DNA of 22,249 bases, taken from the NCBI GenBank assembly GCA_036163455.1, contig JAYZKL010000025.1, forward strand, positions 1 through 22,249, given 5' to 3'. Below, piece after piece: positions 8,353-17,091 of this stretch (position 1 is its first letter; the number at the start of each line of letters is the position of its first letter). The notes under the pieces were generated by a model, which had not been told where the DNA came from, ran no database searches, and saw only the letters and a program-made list of their open reading frames with translations. A program made the position numbers and the translations under genes. This DNA is from GCA-2701705 sp036163455 (GTDB taxonomy: Bacteria; Pseudomonadota; Gammaproteobacteria; GCA-002705445; GCA-002716945).

Positions 8353-8793
8353 ATGGATTTAAGAAAAATTAAAAAACTTATGGAACTTCTTGAGGAATCT
8401 GGCTTGACTGAAATAGAGGTTAAGGAAGGGGAAGAATCAATAAAGTTATCTAGAGCAAAAAAGACTGAGAATACTATTCCTAGTCCTCACGCTAAAAAAA
8501 TTCAAGAAGTTACAGAAAATACTAAAGAAGAAAAAATAAACCAACAAGAAAAACCAGAAGGAGAAACAATTGATTCACCAATGGTGGGAACATTTTATAG
8601 AGGGCCTTCTCCAGACTCGAAACCATTCATAGAAAAAGGACAGAAAGTCAATAAAGGTGATACTGTCTGTATTCTTGAAGCAATGAAAATGATGAATCAA
8701 GTCACTGCTGAAAGGAATTGTGTGATAAAAGATATACTCGTTGATGATGCTGAACCAGTAGAATTTGGTCAACCTCTATTTATAATTGAATAG
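8353..8793 (+). CDS. accB: Biotin carboxyl carrier protein of acetyl-CoA carboxylase
   Basis: AccB carries carboxybiotin between biotin carboxylase and the carboxyltransferase in the first committed step of fatty-acid synthesis. It has 146 residues. The N-terminal part (1-33) has the conserved MDLRKIKKLMELLEESGLTE helix. A charged, flexible linker (about 34-72, rich in Lys, Glu and Gln) leads to the biotinyl domain. The biotin attachment motif is EAMKMMNQV with Lys112 as acceptor. The thumb-like insertion SPMVGTFYRGPSPDSKPF, typical of bacterial AccB, is present. Only two bases separate its stop from accC, so the 1:1 partners are cotranslated. Confidence 0.97.
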   Translation: MDLRKIKKLMELLEESGLTEIEVKEGEESIKLSRAKKTENTIPSPHAKKIQEVTENTKEEKINQQEKPEGETIDSPMVGTFYRGPSPDSKPFIEKGQKVNKGDTVCILEAMKMMNQVTAERNCVIKDILVDDAEPVEFGQPLFIIE

Positions 8794-8795
8794 AA

Positions 8796-10136
8796 ATGAT
8801 AAAAAAAATACTTATAGCCAATAGAGGTGAAATTGCGCTAAGGATATTGCGCTCTTGTAAAAAACTAGGGATACGAACAGTTGCCGTCCATTCTACAATT
8901 GATCGTCAACTACCCCATGTTAGATTAGCAGACGAATCAGTATGTATTGGTCCAGCAGATCCTAAAAAAAGTTACTTAAATATGCCTTCTATAATAAGTG
9001 CTGCAGAATTAACTGATGCTGATGCGATTCATCCAGGCTATGGTTTTCTTTCTGAATCAGCTGCATTTGCTGAAATAGTAGAAACAAACAAATTTATCTT
9101 TATTGGACCATCTAGTGAAGTATTAAAAACTATGGGTGATAAAATTAAAGCAAAAAATACAATGAAAAAATTTGGTGTACCTTGTATACCTGGCTGTGAT
9201 GAAAAACTCTCAGACGATTTTAATCAAAACTCAAAAAAAATTGATGAAGTAGGTTATCCAATTATGCTCAAAGCTATTCATGGTGGCGGTGGTAGAGGCA
9301 TGAGGGTAGTTAACCAAAAAAAGGATTTATCTGAATCAATTGAAATAACAAAAAGTGAATCTCAAAATGCCTTCGGAAGTGGTGACTTATACTTTGAAAA
9401 ATATTTTGATAAACCTAGACATATAGAAATTCAAGTTTTATGTGATAATTTTGGCAATGCTATTCATTTAGGCGAGAGAGATTGTTCTATGCAAAGGAGA
9501 AATCAAAAAATTATTGAAGAATCCAATGCTATAAATATTCCAAGAGAATCAATTAATGAAATTGGTGAAATTTGCTCTAAAGCCTGCAAAGATCTAGGCT
9601 ATACAGGCGTTGGCACTTTTGAGTTCCTATACCAAGATGGTAAATTCTATTTTATAGAGATGAATACTAGAATACAGGTAGAGCATCCTGTTACTGAACT
9701 CATAACTGGCGTAGATTTAATATCTGAACAAATTCTTTCTGCTTCAAATGAAAAACTTACTCTTTCTCAAAATGATATTAAATTTAAAGGCCATGCTATA
9801 GAATGTAGGATTAATGCCGAAGACCCAAAAACTTTTATTCCTTCTCCTGGAAAAATCACAGTTTTTCATGCTCCAGGTGGCCCTGGTGTCAGAATGGATT
9901 CACATATCTATGCTGGATATGAAGTCCCTCCTAGTTATGACTCTCTTTTGGCAAAAATTATAGTTTTAGGCTACAACAGAAATGTTGCTATTAAGAAAAT
10001 GATTCATGCTCTTAATGAAACTGTTGTAGAAGGAGTAAAAACTAACATTGATTTACATAAAGAACTGCTAAAATCTGATTTTTTCATAAATGGCGACTTC
10101 ACTATTAATACATTATCTAATTATATTACCAATTAA
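8796..10136 (+). CDS. accC: Biotin carboxylase subunit of acetyl-CoA carboxylase
   Basis: AccC uses ATP and bicarbonate to carboxylate biotin on AccB. It has 446 residues, the standard length. The N-terminal domain starts KKILIANRGEIALRI. The ATP-grasp domain has the glycine-rich loop GGGGRGMRVV, the EKYFDKPRHIEIQVL segment, ERDCSMQRRNQKIIEE, and the metal and bicarbonate site EMNTRIQVEHPVTE. The C-terminal domain includes AIECRINAEDP. In many Gammaproteobacteria prmA and dusB follow accC before fis; here neither is present and fis follows after 116 bases. The carboxyltransferase genes accA and accD are not in this window. Confidence 0.97.
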   Translation: MIKKILIANRGEIALRILRSCKKLGIRTVAVHSTIDRQLPHVRLADESVCIGPADPKKSYLNMPSIISAAELTDADAIHPGYGFLSESAAFAEIVETNKFIFIGPSSEVLKTMGDKIKAKNTMKKFGVPCIPGCDEKLSDDFNQNSKKIDEVGYPIMLKAIHGGGGRGMRVVNQKKDLSESIEITKSESQNAFGSGDLYFEKYFDKPRHIEIQVLCDNFGNAIHLGERDCSMQRRNQKIIEESNAINIPRESINEIGEICSKACKDLGYTGVGTFEFLYQDGKFYFIEMNTRIQVEHPVTELITGVDLISEQILSASNEKLTLSQNDIKFKGHAIECRINAEDPKTFIPSPGKITVFHAPGGPGVRMDSHIYAGYEVPPSYDSLLAKIIVLGYNRNVAIKKMIHALNETVVEGVKTNIDLHKELLKSDFFINGDFTINTLSNYITN

Positions 10137-10159
10137 TAATAAACCTAAAATCTTAAATT

Positions 10160-10193
10160 ACTACGATACTTAGAACTATATTTGTAGTATAGT
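10160..10193. promoter_or_regulatory. Overlapping dyads in the accC-fis gap
   Basis: The gap of 116 bases between accC and fis contains ACTATA-N7-TATAGT (10175-10193). A second possible pairing, ACTAC (10160-10164) with GTAGT (10184-10188), would exclude the first. There is also a tandem AGTATAGTAT at 10187-10196. No convincing -35/-10 pair was found. The dyads may be an operator, perhaps for autoregulation by Fis as known in E. coli, but this is speculative. Confidence 0.25.
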
Positions 10194-10252
10194 ATGGTTT
10201 CGGATGTTTTCTGTAAAAAATCTAAAAAATGAGTAATTGGGGTATTCATTAA

Positions 10253-10513
10253 ATGCGTAAAAAAAGAGAAATTAAAAATCTTGAAAATAATTCACTTAGC
10301 AAAACAATCAAGCAAGAAACTATCTCTTATTTAAAAAAAATGAACGGTTCTGGGGTTAGCAATCTTCATAACCTATTTGTCTCTGAAACCGAAAAAACAT
10401 TAATCTCAACTGTTCTGAACTATCTAGGCGGAAATGTCACTAAAACAGCTGATTATCTAGGAATAAATCGCGGAACATTGATTAAAAGGATTAAAGATTA
10501 TAAGATTCAATAG
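10253..10513 (+). CDS. fis: DNA-binding protein Fis
   Basis: Fis is a homodimeric nucleoid protein that bends DNA and modulates rRNA and other promoters. It has 86 residues, slightly shorter than the 98 of E. coli. The C-terminal helix-turn-helix is clear (about 58-83: YLGGNVTKTADYLGINRGTL, then IKRIKDYKI) and belongs to the Fis/NtrC family. The N-terminal part is basic (MRKKREIKN). A GGGGT ribosome site lies 9 bases before the ATG. In enterobacteria fis is the second gene after dusB; here dusB is missing and fis heads a group with purH and purD, as seen in other Gammaproteobacteria. A fragment of an NtrC-type regulator is excluded because the ORF has a proper start and the right size. Confidence 0.88.
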   Translation: MRKKREIKNLENNSLSKTIKQETISYLKKMNGSGVSNLHNLFVSETEKTLISTVLNYLGGNVTKTADYLGINRGTLIKRIKDYKIQ

Positions 10514-10522
10514 ATATTTTAA

Positions 10523-12082
10523 ATGACACCTAAGATAAATAAGAAGTTTGCAATCATCAGTGTCTCAGACAAAAGCAATATTGATCAAATCGCAAAAAAA
10601 TTAGTAGAAAATAATTATAACATTTTATCAACTGGCGGTACTGCAAAGTTTTTGACGTCTAAAAACATTCCTAACATTTCTATCTCAACATTCACAAACT
10701 TTAATGAGATTCTAGAGGGTCGTGTAAAGACATTGCATCCAAAAATTCATGCAGGAATTTTGGCTAAAAATAAGCAAGATTTAAAAAATTTGAAAGATAA
10801 TTTTAGTTTAATTGACATAGTGATTGTTAATTTATATCCATTTGAAAAAGTAATATTAAATCCAAAATGTAAACTAGCAGATGCAATTGAAAATATTGAT
10901 ATTGGTGGACCAACAATGCTACGTGCTGCTGCTAAAAACTACAAAAGAGTAACTGTAATAACTGACCCACTAGATTATGATGATGTAATTAAAGAAATAG
11001 AGAAATTTGGAAATACAAAAGAAAAAACAAGGTTCTATCTTGCGCAGAAAGTCTTTTCTAAAACCTCTATTTACGATCAAACAATTACAAATTATCTTCA
11101 GCAAAAAGATAAATCATCTGTGTCAACTCTTCCTGATTCATTTAATATAAATTTGGAAATGAAACAGATTTTAAGATATGGAGAAAATCCTCATCAAAAA
11201 GGAAAGTTATATAAAATAAAGAGTCCAAGTTTTTGTGGATTTGACTTTAATCAAGTCTCAGGCAAGGAACTTTCATATAATAATATAGTTGATGCAGAAA
11301 GCGCATACAGTTGTGTTCAACAATTTACAAAACCGGCATGTGTGATTGTAAAACATGCAAACCCTTGCGGTGTATGTGAAAATGTTTCATTATCAAAAGC
11401 ATATGATTATGCATATAAAACAGATCCTACTTCTGCCTTTGGAGGAATAATTGCATTTAATAAGGGTTTAGACGATAAGTTGCTTCAAAAAATAATTAGC
11501 AGGCAATTTGTAGAAGTCATCATAGCCCCAAAAGTCACTAATAATGGCCTAAAAATCATGAAGGCTAAGCCTAATATAAGGTTATTAATAATTGATAAAT
11601 TTGACCCCAAAATAAAATCATATGATATGAAAGCGCTAAAAAGTAATTTTCTAATTCAAGAGTCTGATTCAAAGTCTATAGCAAAAAATAATTTAAATTT
11701 TGTAACTAAAAAAAAGCCCTCATTGAGAGAAATTAATGATTTATTATTTGCCTTTAAGGTAACAAGGTTTGTAAAATCAAATGCTATCGTTTTTGTTAAA
11801 AATAAGAAAACCTTAGGTATAGGAGCTGGACAAATGAGTAGGATAGATTCAACTAATATAGCTAGAGATAAAGCAAAAAAGCAAAAAATAAATCTCAAAG
11901 GTTGTGTGATGGCATCTGAAGCATTCTTTCCTTTTAGAGACAATGTTGACTTAGCTAAAAAAATTGGGGTAAGTAGTATTATACAACCAGGTGGTTCAAT
12001 AAAGGACAAAGAAATAATTTCAGCTGTAAATCAGCATAAAATGTCAATGGTTTTTACTGGTATCCGAGTATTCAAACATTAA
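10523..12082 (+). CDS. purH: Bifunctional AICAR transformylase / IMP cyclohydrolase
   Basis: PurH performs the last two steps of de novo IMP synthesis: formyl transfer to AICAR and ring closure. It has 519 residues, full length. The N-terminal cyclohydrolase domain (MGS-like fold) shows FAIISVSDKSN, LSTGGTAKFL and GRVKTLHPKIHAGIL. The C-terminal transformylase domain contains LRYGENPHQKG, the catalytic Lys-His pair in VKHANPCGVC, DPTSAFGGIIAFN and the ending GGSIKDKEII. It begins 9 bases after fis and ends 2 bases before purD, so the three are likely one transcript. Confidence 0.96.
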   Translation: MTPKINKKFAIISVSDKSNIDQIAKKLVENNYNILSTGGTAKFLTSKNIPNISISTFTNFNEILEGRVKTLHPKIHAGILAKNKQDLKNLKDNFSLIDIVIVNLYPFEKVILNPKCKLADAIENIDIGGPTMLRAAAKNYKRVTVITDPLDYDDVIKEIEKFGNTKEKTRFYLAQKVFSKTSIYDQTITNYLQQKDKSSVSTLPDSFNINLEMKQILRYGENPHQKGKLYKIKSPSFCGFDFNQVSGKELSYNNIVDAESAYSCVQQFTKPACVIVKHANPCGVCENVSLSKAYDYAYKTDPTSAFGGIIAFNKGLDDKLLQKIISRQFVEVIIAPKVTNNGLKIMKAKPNIRLLIIDKFDPKIKSYDMKALKSNFLIQESDSKSIAKNNLNFVTKKKPSLREINDLLFAFKVTRFVKSNAIVFVKNKKTLGIGAGQMSRIDSTNIARDKAKKQKINLKGCVMASEAFFPFRDNVDLAKKIGVSSIIQPGGSIKDKEIISAVNQHKMSMVFTGIRVFKH

Positions 12083-12084
12083 AT

Positions 12085-13410
12085 ATGTTATTAAAAGTTT
12101 TGGTAATAGGTCAGGGAGGGAGAGAGCATGCAATAGCATGGAATCTCAGTAAGTCTGAAAAAATAAATTCTATCTATGTTGCTCCAGGAAACGGTGGAAC
12201 TTTTTTTGAAAAAAAAACAACTAATATTAAATTAAAAACTACTGATATTGACTCGTTAATAGATTTTGTAAAAAAAAATTCAATTGATCTTACAATTGTT
12301 GGGCCAGAAGCACCTCTTGTTGATGGAATAGTAAATAGATTTAACGCAGAAGGGTTAAGAATTTTTGGACCAACTAAAGAACATGCTAGATTGGAAGGAT
12401 CAAAAGTTTTCGCAAAATCCTTCATGAATGAAAATAATTTGCCAACAGCTTCTTCGGAATCTTTTTCAGAAAAACAATCTGCTACTAAATATCTTTCTAC
12501 TAGGAAATATCCAGTAGTAATTAAAGCTGATGGCTTGGCATCTGGAAAGGGAGTGGTAATAACAGATAGTTTTGAAGATTCATTAGAAGCAATTACACAA
12601 CTTATGAATGATGACTCCTCAAAAAAGGTGTTAATAGAAGAGTTTTTGACAGGGATTGAAATGTCAGCAATCTATATATGTAATTTTAGAAATTTTGGAA
12701 TACTTCTACCGTTGACTAAAGATTATAAATCAAGAGATGAATATAATTCTGGACCAAATACTGGGGGGATGGGTGCAATTACACATCCGTTTGTATTAGA
12801 AAATAAAAACTTTCTCTATAAGTTAAATATGAAAATAAAGGAAATATATGCAAAAACAATTGCATCTATTAATAAAAAAGTTGGGTCTGATTATTTGGGA
12901 TTCTTATATATAGGATTGATGGTTGATAAGAATGGTGAAATAAATATTCTTGAATATAACTGTAGACTTGGAGATCCAGAAACACAAAATATAATGATAG
13001 CTCTTAATCATTACAATATAGATTTATTAGATTTAATATCTGGGGTTGAAAATCTAGCTTTTGATATTTTTGAAGAAGAAGAAAATGACAGTGACCCTCT
13101 TTTCTGTTGCACTATTGTTTTGGCATCTAAAGGTTATCCAGGTAAATTTAAAAAAGATTTTTATTTAGATTTATCTGAAATTATTGAAAATGATTTTATA
13201 AAAATATTTCATTCTGGCACTGTAATAGAAAATGGAAAAATAAAGGTTATAGGTGGCAGAATTTTATCAATAAATGCAACAGCTCCTGATAAAGAAAACG
13301 CTGTTTCATTGGCTTATGAAAATATGAAAAAAATTAAAGCTTATGAAGATGAGGCTTTTACAAAAGAAAATAGTGATTTAATTTTTTACAGACAAGATAT
13401 AGGAAATTAA
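12085..13410 (+). CDS. purD: Phosphoribosylamine-glycine ligase (GAR synthetase)
   Basis: PurD ligates glycine to 5-phosphoribosylamine with ATP, the second step of purine synthesis. It has 441 residues, slightly longer than the roughly 430 of E. coli. The N-terminal motif is VLVIGQGGREHAIAW. The ATP-grasp region contains VVIKADGLASGKGVVI, GPNTGGMGAITHP and the metal-binding YNCRLGDPETQ. An acidic stretch (FEEEENDSD, about residues 330-338) looks like a small insertion. Pairing with purH is the usual gammaproteobacterial order. Its stop abuts the stop of the convergent rho with no intervening base. Confidence 0.96.
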   Translation: MLLKVLVIGQGGREHAIAWNLSKSEKINSIYVAPGNGGTFFEKKTTNIKLKTTDIDSLIDFVKKNSIDLTIVGPEAPLVDGIVNRFNAEGLRIFGPTKEHARLEGSKVFAKSFMNENNLPTASSESFSEKQSATKYLSTRKYPVVIKADGLASGKGVVITDSFEDSLEAITQLMNDDSSKKVLIEEFLTGIEMSAIYICNFRNFGILLPLTKDYKSRDEYNSGPNTGGMGAITHPFVLENKNFLYKLNMKIKEIYAKTIASINKKVGSDYLGFLYIGLMVDKNGEINILEYNCRLGDPETQNIMIALNHYNIDLLDLISGVENLAFDIFEEEENDSDPLFCCTIVLASKGYPGKFKKDFYLDLSEIIENDFIKIFHSGTVIENGKIKVIGGRILSINATAPDKENAVSLAYENMKKIKAYEDEAFTKENSDLIFYRQDIGN

Positions 13411-14667
13411 TTATTTTTTCATAGCTTCAAAGAATTCTGCATTTGTCTTAGATGACTGGAGTTTGCCTAGCATAAATTCCATTGCATCGAGCTCGTCCAT
13501 AGAATGAAGAACTTTTCTTAAAATCCAAATTCTTTGTAATTCCTCTTGAGTTGTCAGTAATTCCTCTCTTCTTGTTCCAGATCTATTTATGTTAATAGCT
13601 GGATAAATTCTTTTTTCAGCAATTCTTCTATCTAGATGTATCTCCATATTTCCAGTACCTTTAAATTCTTCGTAAATCACTTCATCCATTTTTGACCCTG
13701 TATCTATTAGAGCTGTTGCTAATATAGTAAGGCTTCCCCCTTCTTCCACATTCCTTGCGGCACCAAAGAATTTTTTTGGCTTTGTTAATGCGTTTGCATC
13801 TACCCCACCAGTTAATACTTTTCCTGATGAAGGAGCCATTGTATTATAAGCTCTTGCAAGCCTTGTTATTGAATCTAATAGGATAACTACATCTTTCTTA
13901 TGCTCAACCAGTCTTTTTGCTTTTTCTATAACCATCTCAGCAACCTGAACATGTCTATGTGCGGGTTCATCAAATGTGCTTGCAACTACTTCCCCTTTGA
14001 CCATTCTTGACATTTCTGTCACTTCTTCGGGTCTTTCATCAATTAGTAGAACTATTAATTCACAATCTGGATTATTTGAAGTTAAGCTTTGAGCAATATT
14101 TTGAAGCATTATTGTTTTACCGGCTTTTGGGGGAGATATAATCAAACCTCTTTGACCTTTACCAACTGGCGACGCAATATCAATTAATCTTGCAGCAATA
14201 TCCTCGCTGCTACCATTTCCACGTTCTAATCTTAATCTTTCGTTAGCATGCAGAGGTGTAAGATTTTCAAATAAAATTTTATTCCTGGAATTCTCAGTAT
14301 CATCATGATTGACTCCATCAACTTTTAATAACGCAAAATATCTTTCCCCTTCTTTTGGAGGTCTAATCTTACCTAATATGGTGTCACCTGTTCGCAGTGA
14401 AAATTTTCTTATCTGACTAGGTGAAACATAAATATCATCTGGTCCAGCTAAATATGAACTTCCTGAGGATCTTAAAAAACCAAATCCATCTTGCAATATC
14501 TCCAAGACTCCGCCCCCAGAAATATCTTCGCCGCTCGATGAATGATTTTTTAAAATGGTAAAAATAACATCTTGTTTTTTGAGTCTGCTGACATTTTCAG
14601 CACCCATACCTTCAGCAATTTGGACCAGTTCTTGGATTGGTTTTTCTTTAAGTTCAGTTAAGTTCAT
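13411..14667 (-). CDS. rho: Transcription termination factor Rho
   Basis: Rho is the hexameric RNA-dependent ATPase that ends transcription at unstructured, untranslated RNA. It has 418 residues, like E. coli Rho (419). The N-terminal helix bundle starts MNLTELKEKPIQELVQIAE. The RNA-binding OB domain includes GVLEILQDGFGFLRS and DDIYVSPSQIRKF. Walker A is SPPKAGKT (about residues 178-185), and the catalytic glutamate and arginine regions appear in LLIDERPEEVTEMSR and HLDRRIAEKRIYPAIN. The Q-loop is plausibly in VLTGGVDANAL. It follows trxA on the same strand after 36 bases, leaving no room for the long rho leader found in E. coli. Confidence 0.98.
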   Translation of the reverse strand: MNLTELKEKPIQELVQIAEGMGAENVSRLKKQDVIFTILKNHSSSGEDISGGGVLEILQDGFGFLRSSGSSYLAGPDDIYVSPSQIRKFSLRTGDTILGKIRPPKEGERYFALLKVDGVNHDDTENSRNKILFENLTPLHANERLRLERGNGSSEDIAARLIDIASPVGKGQRGLIISPPKAGKTIMLQNIAQSLTSNNPDCELIVLLIDERPEEVTEMSRMVKGEVVASTFDEPAHRHVQVAEMVIEKAKRLVEHKKDVVILLDSITRLARAYNTMAPSSGKVLTGGVDANALTKPKKFFGAARNVEEGGSLTILATALIDTGSKMDEVIYEEFKGTGNMEIHLDRRIAEKRIYPAININRSGTRREELLTTQEELQRIWILRKVLHSMDELDAMEFMLGKLQSSKTNAEFFEAMKK

Positions 14668-14703
14668 AATTTTATTGTGGGTTATTGTAAGGGTTTATTG
14701 AAA

Positions 14704-15027
14704 TCATATATTGTTGTCTAGAAATGATGTAAGTTCTGATTTAGTTAAGAGACCAACTTTCGTCTCTTTTTTTTCTCCATTTTTAAAAAGTATTAGAGTA
14801 GGGATTCCTCGTATACCAAATTCTTTAGTAGTGTCAGCATTCTCATCAACATTAATTTTTGCAAATTTGATTTTTCCTTCATAGTCTTTTGATGTCTCAT
14901 CAACTATTGGACTTAGAGATTTACAGGGACCACACCACTCTGCCCAAAAATCTAAAAGAACAGGTATATCTGATTTAAGAACCTCTTCTTCAAAAGAAGC
15001 ATCTGTTATTTCTATAACATTGCTCAT
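14704..15027 (-). CDS. trxA: Thioredoxin
   Basis: This cytosolic dithiol reductant serves ribonucleotide reductase, peroxiredoxins and DsbD. It has 107 residues, the classic size. The redox motif WCGPC is at residues 31-35 within LLDFWAEWCGPCKSLSP. The cis-proline motif GIRGIPTLILFKNGE is present, as is the buried Asp in VLLDFW. A GGAGGAAA ribosome site lies ahead of the ATG. It precedes rho, an arrangement conserved in many proteobacteria. Confidence 0.97.
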   Translation of the reverse strand: MSNVIEITDASFEEEVLKSDIPVLLDFWAEWCGPCKSLSPIVDETSKDYEGKIKFAKINVDENADTTKEFGIRGIPTLILFKNGEKKETKVGLLTKSELTSFLDNNI

Positions 15028-15134
15028 TAAAAAATTTCCTCCAAGTATTTACGAATTTTTTTTCAAAATGAAAATGAAACTGTTGAAATGATATGGATAC
15101 AATTATAAGTAATTTTTAGAATATATCAAGCTTT

Positions 15135-17057
15135 TTAGATAAGACTCATGCTCAATACGCCTTCCATTTTTTCAGCCATTTCTGACTTCCCTGTTCTGCT
15201 ATCACCAATGGTAGCTATTGTTATATCAACTTCTTTTGCTTTACCATTATTCATTCTTTTTCTCTTTTCTACAGCTGCTGACTTTATTAAATCTATCATG
15301 TCATGAGCTGCTCGTTCTGGGCCATGATGTTCAACCATTTCTCTCTCAGAAAAACCGCCTTTTTTAAGAACATCATCACTGCTTTCTTTATAAACACCTG
15401 CCATTAACATGCTATGTGCAACTCCTATTTTCATTTTACCATCGGATACACGTTGTTTAAAATTATCAAAAAATCTTTTTTCAATTTTTTCAAATTTTTC
15501 ACACATTTCAGCATGTTCAGGCAAAACCTTCCATTCTTTGTCCTTCAATAAAGGGAAAGGATTAGCCCAATAACTTATTTCAACCTCTCCTCTATGTGTC
15601 TGAGTACTACCTGCAGCAACACGGGCGCCACTTCTAAAATGCTCAAGCGCATCACCCGGTTTCATATCAGCTTTCATGCAGGATTCACCTTGAGGGATGA
15701 TATCGTAATTATTTAGATATAATAAAATGTCTAATTCCGATCCAGTTGAAATTTCAGAATATTCTGTTACTGGAACAATTTGTCTAGCATTCGTACCAGA
15801 ATGTTTATTGTATCCAATTTCTCTACCTTCCATTTGCATTTTGGCATATTCACTAAATCCATCTAAACACGCGAAGGCCCCTGTTTCAGTACCATAGAAA
15901 TATGGAACCTCTTCACCTGATCCATTTTCCTTTAATATAGCTCTACCCATATCATCTGCTTTGATTAACGAGTCAAAAATGTACGGTTCATTCGTTTTTT
16001 CATCAAACCTAACTACATACCTTGTTGCGCCACAATGTAATGGTAAATCCCCTTTAATTATACAAAGCACATTATGTAAAGTTAGCATTGGTTTTTTTCC
16101 ATACCCAAAATATTGACAATCATCCAGTCCAGGTATTAATCCAACTAAAAGATCATTTTCTTTGTCGTGGTAGTAACCTAAGTCTTTCATATCTGAATTA
16201 GGGCAACCTAAAACAAATATTCCATCAGGTTGTTTTTTTGTTACATTTTCAATTTTTGCGAATGGAAATAGGTTTAACAAACCTGCTTCAATCTCAATGT
16301 AGCCACGAGTTTTATGGATGTAACACAATATATTCCATGCTCCAATTTCAAATGGTATCGCTACATATTCTTCTGGTTTAAATAAATCATTTTTAATCGG
16401 ATTATGATCTAGTGCAAAAAAAGGATATGCTCTTTTGTTCGCGTGTGTTGTATAGTAAACACCAGTACGCATATCTGAACAACTAGTCATAGGTACCTGA
16501 TTTAGGTTTGAATAATCACCAGGCAATTTAATGTAATGCCCAGAAATCTCCCCTACTGCGACATTTGGTCTGCAATCAAGGCCTTTTGTTCTTCTGACCC
16601 CTTCTCCAAGCCCAACTTTTATAAGCAGTATTCTTCTAGTTTCAATAATTAGGTTAGAAAGTTTTTCAGCTTTAATCGAAACTTTATCTTTAATTTCTTC
16701 GCTATTTAAAGATTGATCTAATAATTCATTATGTAATCTTACAAGACGAGAATAGGATTTGGTTCTATAGTGGTGAAATGCCCCATCTAGGAACTGTACT
16801 GCATCGCGGAAGTCTCTTAAATCATCTCCAGAAAATGGAGTTGATCCTTCTAGTATAGAAATATATATCTTAGGCTCTATACTCTTAATATATTCAAGTT
16901 TGTGTGAAACCTCTTCACTTAGGCTTGAATCATCTCTTTTTTCAAGATCTTTTATAAACTGTTTTTTATAAATCTCTAAATATTGAGCAAATGCCTTACT
17001 TTTTAATAATTGAGTAGGTGTTGTACACCCGTCTCTGATTTCTAAAACTTCTTCCAT
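15135..17057 (-). CDS. Uncharacterised protein resembling ATP-type PEP carboxykinase, with a C-terminal P-loop
   Basis: The product is 640 residues and I do not recognise a named function. The middle resembles ATP-dependent PEP carboxykinase. YFGYGKKPM (316-324) matches the lysine-bearing YAGEMKKGM motif, KGDLPLHCGA (335-344) matches the KGI..MHCSA segment, GAFACLDGFSEYAKM (393-407) matches the GGCYAK region, and HFRSGARVAAG plus ANPF (473-501) match the SG-T-K-AGTE/GAPF region. The P-loop that PEPCK carries just after HCSA is absent there. Instead GDSRTGKSE (618-626), close to the HPr-kinase Walker A (GDSGIGKSE), sits 14 residues from the C-terminus. The N-terminal 150 residues look helical. 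I chose the ATG at 17057 because AAAGGTG lies 6 bases upstream; a GTG at 17066 would add three residues. It is divergent from sat. Roughly 630-residue families such as DUF4914 came to mind but could not be checked. Confidence 0.6.
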   Translation of the reverse strand: MEEVLEIRDGCTTPTQLLKSKAFAQYLEIYKKQFIKDLEKRDDSSLSEEVSHKLEYIKSIEPKIYISILEGSTPFSGDDLRDFRDAVQFLDGAFHHYRTKSYSRLVRLHNELLDQSLNSEEIKDKVSIKAEKLSNLIIETRRILLIKVGLGEGVRRTKGLDCRPNVAVGEISGHYIKLPGDYSNLNQVPMTSCSDMRTGVYYTTHANKRAYPFFALDHNPIKNDLFKPEEYVAIPFEIGAWNILCYIHKTRGYIEIEAGLLNLFPFAKIENVTKKQPDGIFVLGCPNSDMKDLGYYHDKENDLLVGLIPGLDDCQYFGYGKKPMLTLHNVLCIIKGDLPLHCGATRYVVRFDEKTNEPYIFDSLIKADDMGRAILKENGSGEEVPYFYGTETGAFACLDGFSEYAKMQMEGREIGYNKHSGTNARQIVPVTEYSEISTGSELDILLYLNNYDIIPQGESCMKADMKPGDALEHFRSGARVAAGSTQTHRGEVEISYWANPFPLLKDKEWKVLPEHAEMCEKFEKIEKRFFDNFKQRVSDGKMKIGVAHSMLMAGVYKESSDDVLKKGGFSEREMVEHHGPERAAHDMIDLIKSAAVEKRKRMNNGKAKEVDITIATIGDSRTGKSEMAEKMEGVLSMSLI

Positions 17058-17063
17058 ATAGTT

Positions 17064-17070
17064 CACCTTT
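17064..17070 (-). promoter_or_regulatory. Ribosome binding site that decides the start of the PEPCK-like gene
   Basis: On the minus strand AAAGGTG ends six bases before the ATG at 17057. The GTG inside this motif (17064-17066) also opens the same frame. Used as Shine-Dalgarno sequence it supports ATG initiation; used as start codon the GTG would have no good ribosome site of its own. Confidence 0.6.
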
Positions 17071-17091
17071 TATATATTTTCCTTGATAAAA

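Noticed and set aside
11656..12009. Open frame of 117 residues on the minus strand inside purH.
   Set aside because: It is a shadow of the conserved transformylase domain; no family features or translation signals were seen.
15135..15170. Truncation or frameshift at the end of the PEPCK-like gene, suspected because a P-loop lies 14 residues from the stop.
   Set aside because: The 107 bases after the stop, before trxA, show no continuing coding sequence, and the helix after the P-loop appears complete. A very old deletion cannot be excluded.
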